From: Actinomycetes bacterium
GTDB lineage: Bacteria > Actinomycetota > Actinomycetes > Actinomycetales > Demequinaceae
DNA length: 7,695 bases
Assembly (NCBI GenBank): GCA_023432235.1
Contig: JAEYUX010000151.1
Coordinates: 1-7,695, forward strand
Direction: 5' to 3'
Shown: positions 1 to 4,502 of the stretch, piece by piece
Numbering within the stretch: the first letter of the stretch is position 1
How the letters are laid out: each line of letters begins with the position of its first letter
Program-made: the position numbers and the translations under genes
Notes under the pieces: generated by a model
Databases searched by the model: none
What the model was told of the DNA's origin: nothing
What the model saw: only the letters and a program-made list of their open reading frames with translations

Positions 1-865
1 ACACCGTGGCGGCGAGGCTGAGCGCGCCGCACTTTGATTGAGAGTCAGCGAATGGTGCCCCCGGCGCATTGATCGCCAGTTGGGACGCCGACGCTGGTCC
101 AGCCATTACTCCGGCGGCCACGAGAGTAGCGACGAGCACTGCCGAGGCGCGCCGGGTCGATCGCTTCCACATCGTCATCGGTGCGACGGAGACGGGCTTC
201 GCTTCGCTCGGTTCTGGCGCAGGGTCGCCCTCTTGATCCGTGCCACCCTCTTGATCCACCCCGACGTCTCGATCAGTGCCAGGGTCAAGTACGGCGTCGG
301 TCGAGCCGTCTCCCTCGGCATCACCATCGGCACGGTCGTCAGCGTCGTCGTCATCGTCATCGTCGTCACAGTCGTCGGACCACCACAACAAGAGAACGAT
401 GGCAGCGAGCAAGACGAATGCCCACACCATGGGATTGAGCAGGAGCACGGTGACGCGCCCAAAATTCGAGTAGTGGACGAGCACCACACCCTTGACCTCG
501 TCCCCCTTCGGGGTGAACGGGTCAACAAAGTCATTGTTGTCGCCCTGAAGCTCCCAGCCGTCCTCGGCGTTACCGCCAATGATGCGGTGGACAATCTGAG
601 AACCGCCCAGGCCTTCGGGCGCGTAGATGATGACGTCGCCGATGCTCGGCTCCATCTTGCGGGCGATCACCAAGTCGCCGTCAAAGTACGTCGGCTCCAT
701 CGACTCGCCGGAGACGATCACCATCGACGTGTGTCCACCCAGTTGGGACGGCCACAGATACCAGGCGTCGATCGCGACGATGATCCAAATCAATACCGTG
801 CCTAGCAACGACAGATACCGGCGAGTGGTCCACTCGCCGGTATCTGTCAGTTGTCGAAGCTTCAC
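1..865 (-). CDS. sipW: SipW/ER-type signal peptidase with fused Asp-rich linker and substrate-like tail (partial)
   Basis: Membrane serine protease of the SipW/ER type that would remove signal peptides outside the membrane. I translated the frame by hand from GTG at 865; two in-frame stops lie just upstream, and the gene is still open at base 1 (288 codons visible). Order: membrane helix at residues 18-32; catalytic Ser55 in SGESMEPT; His93 in IVHRI, the Ser/His pattern of SipW and ER peptidases rather than Ser/Lys; QGDNND at 107-112; second helix about 138-162; an acidic linker with eight Asp in a row (167-174); then KRSTRR, a hydrophobic stretch (240-257) and ASASQL (258-263). That last part resembles a SipW-dependent signal peptide and is in the same frame. 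Met230 (176-178) could start a separate protein, but there is no stop before it and no clear Shine-Dalgarno. It follows the substrate gene by 37 bases, probably one operon. Peptidase identity is firm; the fusion rests on the open frame. Confidence 0.85.
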   Translation of the reverse strand, partial: MKLRQLTDTGEWTTRRYLSLLGTVLIWIIVAIDAWYLWPSQLGGHTSMVIVSGESMEPTYFDGDLVIARKMEPSIGDVIIYAPEGLGGSQIVHRIIGGNAEDGWELQGDNNDFVDPFTPKGDEVKGVVLVHYSNFGRVTVLLLNPMVWAFVLLAAIVLLLWWSDDCDDDDDDDDADDRADGDAEGDGSTDAVLDPGTDRDVGVDQEGGTDQEGDPAPEPSEAKPVSVAPMTMWKRSTRRASAVLVATLVAAGVMAGPASASQLAINAPGAPFADSQSKCGALSLAATV

Positions 866-902
866 GGCATCCGATCAGCTCTAGAGGGCAAGCCCCGCTG
901 GC

Positions 903-1295
903 TTAGTAGATCGCGATGTCGATCGAGTTGAGGTCCGCCGTCAGCGGGATCGCTGCGATGCTGGCCGTCACCGAGGTGGCCGAAAGCGACGCAACCGTGC
1001 CGGTGGGGTCGGTGGCCTCAGAGGTGTTGAGCGTCCACGTGAGCGACTTGCCCGCGCAGCCAGCCTCAATGTCGGTGATGCTGACAGTGGTGTACTGGCC
1101 CGTTGCGAGGTCAAAGTTGAAGTCAACCGTCACCTCGTCGTCGCATGCCGCGGCGATGTTGACGCTGCCAACGGCGACGTTCTCGTCATCGGTGTTGATG
1201 GTCAATTGCGATGCAGAGGCCACTGAAAGCCCGGCGACGCCCATGATGCCGAGCGCGACAGCGAGAGCCTTGCGCGAATTCTTCTTCTTAGCCAT
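903..1295 (-). CDS. SipW-dependent-type (alternate) signal peptide protein
   Basis: Small secreted protein of 130 residues, probably cleaved by the peptidase encoded just downstream. The N-terminus is very basic (MAKKKNSRK), followed by a hydrophobic stretch (11-25) and a VASASQL site; cleavage after Ala28 would leave a mature chain of about 102 residues. This matches the alternate-type/SipW-dependent signal peptides of Gram-positive exported proteins. The mature part is rich in Thr, Ser, Ala and Asp, looks like beta structure, and has exactly two cysteines (Cys51, Cys80) that could form one disulfide. There is no LPXTG sorting signal or other anchor. The start is supported by AAGGGAA at 1304-1310, eight bases from ATG. 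A Crp-type site and a hairpin lie in its upstream region. SipW substrates elsewhere include TasA-like matrix fibre proteins, but this chain is short and I cannot assign a structural role. The gene shares the 29-31 residue ASASQL site with the tail fused to the peptidase. Confidence 0.8.
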   Translation of the reverse strand: MAKKKNSRKALAVALGIMGVAGLSVASASQLTINTDDENVAVGSVNIAAACDDEVTVDFNFDLATGQYTTVSITDIEAGCAGKSLTWTLNTSEATDPTGTVASLSATSVTASIAAIPLTADLNSIDIAIY

Positions 1296-1373
1296 GAGAT
1301 GGCTTCCCTTTCGACAAGCGCCGCTGCGACCATCCCCCTTCTGGACAGTCCCGGCGACGCGATGATGGCTTCA

Positions 1374-1395
1374 GTGCCGATCATGTGATCGACAC
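1374..1395 (-). promoter_or_regulatory. Hairpin in the leader of the SipW-substrate gene
   Basis: Inverted repeat of 9 bp with a 4-base loop (GTGCCGATC, then atgt, then GATCGACAC on the plus strand). It has one mismatch in DNA that becomes a G-U pair in the minus-strand RNA. It lies about 80 bases upstream of the start codon at 1295, where the leader should be. It could be an mRNA structure or a protein operator; the sequence does not say which. Confidence 0.4.
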
Positions 1396-1430
1396 CAAAC
1401 GTCCGCCCCTTGAGACTGAATGGCACATCA

Positions 1431-1436
1431 AATATG
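1431..1436 (-). promoter_or_regulatory. Candidate -10 box for the SipW-substrate gene
   Basis: CATATT on the minus strand (TATAAT-like), the most AT-rich spot upstream of the substrate gene. Transcription would begin near 1424, giving a leader of about 130 bases. The Crp-type dyad would then be centred about 38 bases upstream of the start point, near the class II activator position (-41.5). No good -35 hexamer is visible, as expected if an activator replaces it. Weak evidence by itself. Confidence 0.3.
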
Positions 1437-1453
1437 ACGCCGTGGCTAGAGGG

Positions 1454-1469
1454 TGTGACCTTTTTCACA
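1454..1469. promoter_or_regulatory. Crp/GlxR-type binding site
   Basis: TGTGACCTTTTTCACA is a perfect match to TGTGA-N6-TCACA, the operator of Crp-family cAMP receptors, including GlxR of corynebacteria and the mycobacterial Crp. It lies between the tRNA-Thr gene and the SipW-substrate gene, 158 bases upstream of that start codon. It most likely controls the substrate/peptidase pair. The motif match is seen directly; binding and direction of regulation are inferred. Confidence 0.6.
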
Positions 1470-1479
1470 TGGGCGTGTC

Positions 1480-1555
1480 TGGAGCTGGCAGCGGGACTCG
1501 AACCCGCAACCGCCCGATTACAAGTCGGGTGCGCTACCAATTGCGCCATGCCAGC
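1480..1555 (-). tRNA. tRNA-Thr (anticodon UGU)
   Basis: The minus strand folds as a complete cloverleaf. The acceptor stem GCTGGCA pairs perfectly with TGCCAGC, the discriminator base is U, and CCA is encoded at 1480-1482. The anticodon arm is CCCGA-CTTGTAA-TCGGG, giving UGU, which reads threonine ACA codons. The T arm is GCGGG-TTCGAGT-CCCGC. Mature body 1483-1555, 73 bases plus CCA. It sits between dsbA-1 and the SipW-substrate gene on the same strand. A weak -10-like TAATCT occurs at 1576-1581. No second copy of the tRNA 3' end is in the window, so there is no sign of an integrated element. Confidence 0.97.
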
Positions 1556-1591
1556 GTGAGCCTTTCGGCCCCACGAGATTACCTCGTGTGT

Positions 1592-1641
1592 GTCATGTCA
1601 CAGCCCCGGGTGATGTGGATCACGCGAGGCTGTGACATGAC
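1592..1641 (-). terminator. 50-base hairpin/nested dyad after dsbA-1
   Basis: A perfect 14-bp inverted repeat (GTCATGTCACAGCC at 1592-1605, GGCTGTGACATGAC at 1628-1641) encloses a second dyad, GTGAT-gtgg-ATCAC (1610-1623). With two further C-G pairs between them, 21 of 23 positions pair. It begins 12 bases past the dsbA-1 stop codon, where a terminator for the doxX/dsbA operon would lie. It lacks a T-run on either strand, so it is not a classic intrinsic terminator. It contains TCACA, GTGA-N6-TCAC and TGTGA elements, so it may instead or also be a Crp-family binding region upstream of the tRNA. Confidence 0.5.
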
Positions 1642-1653
1642 GAAACATCCGGG

Positions 1654-2463
1654 CTACTCAGCCCCGGCGTTGTCCTTTTGAGCAGCGATCAATGCGTCAC
1701 GCAACGCACCCTCAACGGTCCAGCTCACTGCATTCGGATCCGACTGCGGGTCCTGGAGCACGCCGTTGATCGCAAGCTGCGGAGTAAAGCCGACGCCGTC
1801 CTTGCTTGCGCGCTCGGTCGCCTGGCGCATCCACGTCGCGTACTCGTAGTCCGGGATGCGCTCGGCGATCTCGTCCGACACCCCTGCTGCCTTCGCGATC
1901 TCGACGATCTGATCGTCGCTCAGTCCCGAGGTGTTCTCTGCGGGCTGGTTCGCAAACATCAAGCGCATGAACGGAATGAACGCCTCGGGCTGCTCCTCCG
2001 CGACAAGTGCGGCAGCGGAGCCGGCTCGCGTTGAGTACTGCGAACCACGGGACAAGCGGTCAAGGAAGTTCAACGGGTGGTAGTACACGTCAACAACGCC
2101 ATCCGCCTGAAGCTGCTCGAGCGTGGCTCCCTGCGACTCCTCAAAGATGCGGCAGTAGGGGCACATGAAGTCGAAGTAGACGTCGAGGCGCGCACGGCTC
2201 TCGTCAAGATCCTGTCCCGCGACGCCCTTCGCACCCACGGGGATCGCGCCGTCTGCGGTGGACACGGTTGGCGTGCCTTCGCCACCAGCACCGAGGTCGC
2301 CGCCCACCTCGCCCTGGCGAACGATGTACGCAATGAGTGCTGCGAAGAGGCCGACAATCGCCACTCCCACCACGATCCAGACCACGAGGGCCCGACGCTC
2401 ACGCGCCTTTACTTGGGCCTGGGCTGCCTGCCTGGCGGCGGCCACTTTGTCCTTGCTTGCCAT
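1654..2463 (-). CDS. Membrane-anchored DsbA-like thioredoxin-fold protein, CPYC type (copy 1)
   Basis: Probable thiol-disulfide oxidoreductase acting outside the membrane on exported proteins, 269 residues. A short, charged, Ala-rich cytoplasmic segment (1-24) precedes one membrane helix (about 26-48), a flexible Gly-rich stretch, then the thioredoxin/DsbA_2 domain. The active site is Cys101-Pro-Tyr-Cys104 in VYFDFMCPYC, and the cis-proline is Pro228 in GFTPQL. The helical insert about 138-222 is usual for DsbA-like folds. The conserved C-terminal block GVLQDPQSDPNA is shared with copy 2. The start is set by AAGGAG at 2471-2476, seven bases from ATG. It follows doxX-1 by 18 bases, so the two are almost certainly co-transcribed and likely work as a pair. 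It could act as an oxidase, isomerase or reductase; CPYC alone does not settle this. In actinobacteria VKOR usually reoxidises DsbA; no VKOR gene is seen here. Confidence 0.88.
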   Translation of the reverse strand: MASKDKVAAARQAAQAQVKARERRALVVWIVVGVAIVGLFAALIAYIVRQGEVGGDLGAGGEGTPTVSTADGAIPVGAKGVAGQDLDESRARLDVYFDFMCPYCRIFEESQGATLEQLQADGVVDVYYHPLNFLDRLSRGSQYSTRAGSAAALVAEEQPEAFIPFMRLMFANQPAENTSGLSDDQIVEIAKAAGVSDEIAERIPDYEYATWMRQATERASKDGVGFTPQLAINGVLQDPQSDPNAVSWTVEGALRDALIAAQKDNAGAE

Positions 2464-2481
2464 GGTCGAACTCCTTAGGGG

Positions 2482-3015
2482 TCAGGATCGAGAAATGAGA
2501 GGCTCCCCGCGCATCCATGCGTCAAGCGAGAGATGCGTCCGGGGAAAGACAAGCAGGAAGGTGCCCAGCGCGACAAATCCCGCACGTTCCCACAGGTGTG
2601 CCGGGTAGTTCACTTCGGATGCGTCGATATCGCCGCCGCCACCAAAGCATCCGCAGTCGATGTTGTAGCCCTTGGCCCAGGCCCAGATCACTCCAAAGGT
2701 GAATCCCGCCATCATGACGAGCCACACGATGGATGCACCGCGAGTGAAGATTCCAGCGAGCAGCACAAAGGCCAAGATCAACTCAAAGTACGGCAGGCCG
2801 ACGCCCACGATGGGCTCGACGGCGTCGGGTAGCAATCGGTACGCCCGCACGGCATACACCGACTGGTCGATGTCCAGCATCTTGGGAATTGCGGCAGCGA
2901 TAAGGATCCCCGCCATCCCCAGGCGCACCACCAGGCTCAGCCACGGCTGAATCCGCCGCCACCGTCCGCTCGTTTCGCTGTCCTCACGGGTCTCAGCGTC
3001 GGTCACTGACGGCAT
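2482..3015 (-). CDS. DoxX/MauE-family redox-associated membrane protein (copy 1)
   Basis: Polytopic membrane protein of 177 residues, the usual size for DoxX/MauE proteins. Four hydrophobic segments are visible: about 26-43, 68-90, 95-113 and 143-157. Between the third and fourth is KGYNIDCGCFGGGGDID, with Cys121 and Cys123 as a possible redox pair. Known relatives are DoxX/DoxD, linked to quinone-dependent sulfur oxidation, and MauE, needed together with the thioredoxin-like MauD to mature methylamine dehydrogenase. Its pairing with a DsbA-like gene suggests it passes electrons between that protein and the quinone pool, as DsbB or VKOR would; this is inference. The start is firm: AAGGAGG at 3021-3027, five bases from ATG. 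The 68-base gap after dsbA-2 holds a palindrome and a small hairpin. It is 120/151 identical to copy 2 over residues 23-173 by hand count. Confidence 0.85.
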   Translation of the reverse strand: MPSVTDAETREDSETSGRWRRIQPWLSLVVRLGMAGILIAAAIPKMLDIDQSVYAVRAYRLLPDAVEPIVGVGLPYFELILAFVLLAGIFTRGASIVWLVMMAGFTFGVIWAWAKGYNIDCGCFGGGGDIDASEVNYPAHLWERAGFVALGTFLLVFPRTHLSLDAWMRGEPLISRS

Positions 3016-3029
3016 TGGCTCCTCCTTGC

Positions 3030-3060
3030 TTGACGCGTCAACGTCCTGAGTGTCAGGGAC
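3030..3060. promoter_or_regulatory. Palindrome and hairpin between the two doxX-dsbA modules
   Basis: The gap between dsbA-2 and doxX-1 holds a perfect 12-bp palindrome, TTGACGCGTCAA (3030-3041). Beside it is a small hairpin, CCTGA-gtg-TCAGG (3045-3057), extended by GT/AC across a one-base bulge (3043-3060). They sit directly upstream of the doxX-1 ribosome site. They could be an operator or a structure that alters expression of the second module. No promoter was recognised there. Confidence 0.35.
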
Positions 3061-3083
3061 GTTCCCCGTCGTGGAGGCCCAAT

Positions 3084-3884
3084 TTACGACGCTTCTGCTG
3101 CCCTCCGCAGAATTTCGTCACGAAGAGCCGTCTCGCTTGCCGCCCAGTTAAACGCGTTCGGGTCGCTTTGCGGGTCCTGAAGCACTCCATCGAGCACAAC
3201 GGCGGGGGTGTACGGAATCCCGTCCAGCGCTGCCTGCTCGGATGCCACCCGCGCCCACGATGTGTACTCGCGGTCTGGGATGCGGTTCGCGACGTCCTCA
3301 GGGACTCCCACCTTGAGGGCAATGTCCACCATCTGCTCATCGGTGAGCCCGGTCGTGCCCTGTTGGGGCTGGTTGACGAACATCTCCGCGACAAAGTCGA
3401 CAAAGGCGTCGGGCGCTTCTTCAGCGATCAGCGCGGCGGCCGACGCTGACCTCGTTGAGAATTGTGAACCGGCCGATGAGCGGTCGAGGTTGGCGAGCGG
3501 GTGGTAGTAAACGACCACGTCACCGCTCTGACGGAGCTCTTCGAGATACGGCGCTTCGAAGTATTCAAAGCTTGCGCATCCGGGGCACATGAAGTCGAAG
3601 TAGACGTCGAGTCGTACAGGCGGCTCATCGAGACCTTCACCCACCACGCCCGACTTCGCGACGCCAAAGCCGTTATTTTCGCTCGCGACGGTGGGGGTCA
3701 GCTGGTTCTCCCCGGAGACCTCCGTCACCTCCCCCTGCCGGACGATGAACGCAATGAGAGCGGCCAGCAAGCCGACAACAACGATGGCGACCAGGCCCCA
3801 TGTGACGGCAAGCCGCCGACGCTGGGCGGCTACCTGCGCTTCGGCCGCCTTCTTCGCGGCGGCGACCTTTTGAGTCTGGGTCAT
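3084..3884 (-). CDS. Membrane-anchored DsbA-like thioredoxin-fold protein, CPGC type (copy 2)
   Basis: Probable extracytoplasmic thiol-disulfide oxidoreductase of 266 residues, paralogous to copy 1. A basic, Ala-rich cytoplasmic segment (1-24) precedes one membrane helix (about 26-48), a linker of low conservation, then the thioredoxin domain with Cys100-Pro-Gly-Cys103 in VYFDFMCPGC and cis-Pro227 in IPYTPAV. The active-site dipeptide is Pro-Gly instead of Pro-Tyr, which should shift the redox potential or partner choice relative to copy 1. I start at ATG 3884, not at the upstream ATG (3941): the shorter form begins MTQTQKVAAAKK, matching copy 1; it has GAGGA at 3891-3895; and its ATG overlaps the doxX-2 stop in an ATGA junction, typical of translational coupling. 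The tight coupling implies equal dosing of the pair. Its client proteins are unknown. Confidence 0.88.
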   Translation of the reverse strand: MTQTQKVAAAKKAAEAQVAAQRRRLAVTWGLVAIVVVGLLAALIAFIVRQGEVTEVSGENQLTPTVASENNGFGVAKSGVVGEGLDEPPVRLDVYFDFMCPGCASFEYFEAPYLEELRQSGDVVVYYHPLANLDRSSAGSQFSTRSASAAALIAEEAPDAFVDFVAEMFVNQPQQGTTGLTDEQMVDIALKVGVPEDVANRIPDREYTSWARVASEQAALDGIPYTPAVVLDGVLQDPQSDPNAFNWAASETALRDEILRRAAEAS

Positions 3885-4429
3885 GAGGCATCCTCTACAA
3901 CGGTGGTGCGGCGCGGCATGAGCGGCTCCCCTCTCATCCAAGCATCAAGCGAAAGCGGGGTGCGCGGGAAGATCGTAAGGAAGGCGCCGAGCGCGATGAA
4001 GCCTGCTCTTTCAAGGAGATGGCCCGGGTAGTCAACTTCCGACGGGTCAATGTCGCCGCCACCACCGAAGCAGCCGCAATCGATGTTGTAGCCCTTTGAC
4101 CACGCCCAGATCACGCCGAACGTGAAGCCTGCCATCATGACAAGCCATGCAATGCCGGACCACCGGGTGAAGATCCCGGCAATGAGGACGAGGGCGAGCA
4201 CCAACTCGGCGTACGGCAGGCTCACACCGACAAACGCCTCAAGCGAATCGGGAACCAATCGATAGGCGCGCACCGCGACAACGGACTCATCCGGGTTTGT
4301 CATCTTGGGCACAGCCGCCGCGATGAGGATCCCGGCCATCGATAGCCGCACCACCAGACTGAGCCACGGTTGAACCAGGCTCCATCGGCTTTCGCGGACA
4401 GGCGCCACTGCCTGTTCCGTTTGCACCAT
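3881..4429 (-). CDS. DoxX/MauE-family redox-associated membrane protein (copy 2)
   Basis: Polytopic membrane protein of 182 residues with the same layout as copy 1: hydrophobic segments about 23-40, 65-87, 92-110 and 140-154, and the invariant KGYNIDCGCFGGGGDID block with Cys118 and Cys120. The region between helix 3 and the CGC block is identical in the two copies except for one residue, so this is the most constrained part. It opens the four-gene doxX-dsbA array and overlaps dsbA-2 by four bases. The start is firm: AGGAGG at 4435-4440, five bases from ATG. The 73-base gap to the kinase gene has a TAGCCT (4457-4462) that could be a -10 box, so the array may have its own promoter or be read from the kinase promoter. 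Assignment to the DoxX/MauE family is good; electron transfer to or from a quinone is inferred from family and neighbour. Confidence 0.85.
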   Translation of the reverse strand: MVQTEQAVAPVRESRWSLVQPWLSLVVRLSMAGILIAAAVPKMTNPDESVVAVRAYRLVPDSLEAFVGVSLPYAELVLALVLIAGIFTRWSGIAWLVMMAGFTFGVIWAWSKGYNIDCGCFGGGGDIDPSEVDYPGHLLERAGFIALGAFLTIFPRTPLSLDAWMRGEPLMPRRTTVVEDAS

Positions 4430-4502
4430 GACGTCCTCCTCGCTGGACCTGCTCGAAGGCTAACCAGCGAATCGGCTTAGGCCTTGGGGCCCCGGTCCCG
4501 GT

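Noticed and set aside
175..594. 139-codon minus-strand frame ending at 175
   Set aside because: It is out of frame with the peptidase (which covers the same span) and made of Thr/Arg-rich low-complexity sequence. Its stop overlaps Met230, which first suggested the peptidase ended there, but the peptidase frame is the other one.
38..805. 255-codon open frame on the plus strand
   Set aside because: It is antisense to the signal peptidase, whose frame carries all catalytic motifs; the plus-strand product is a low-complexity Arg/His/Val-rich chain of no recognisable family.
1202..1549. Minus-strand reading frame beginning MAQLVAHPTCNRAVAGSSPA
   Set aside because: This is translated tRNA-Thr sequence, a well-known false ORF; the rest overlaps the leader and the SipW-substrate gene in another frame.
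1480..1555. tRNA gene as an integration site for a mobile element
   Set aside because: No integrase and no repeat of the tRNA 3' end occurs in the window.
3885..3941. 19-residue N-terminal extension of dsbA-2
   Set aside because: It overlaps doxX-2, has no counterpart in dsbA-1, and the downstream ATG has GAGGA and an ATGA overlap with the doxX-2 stop.
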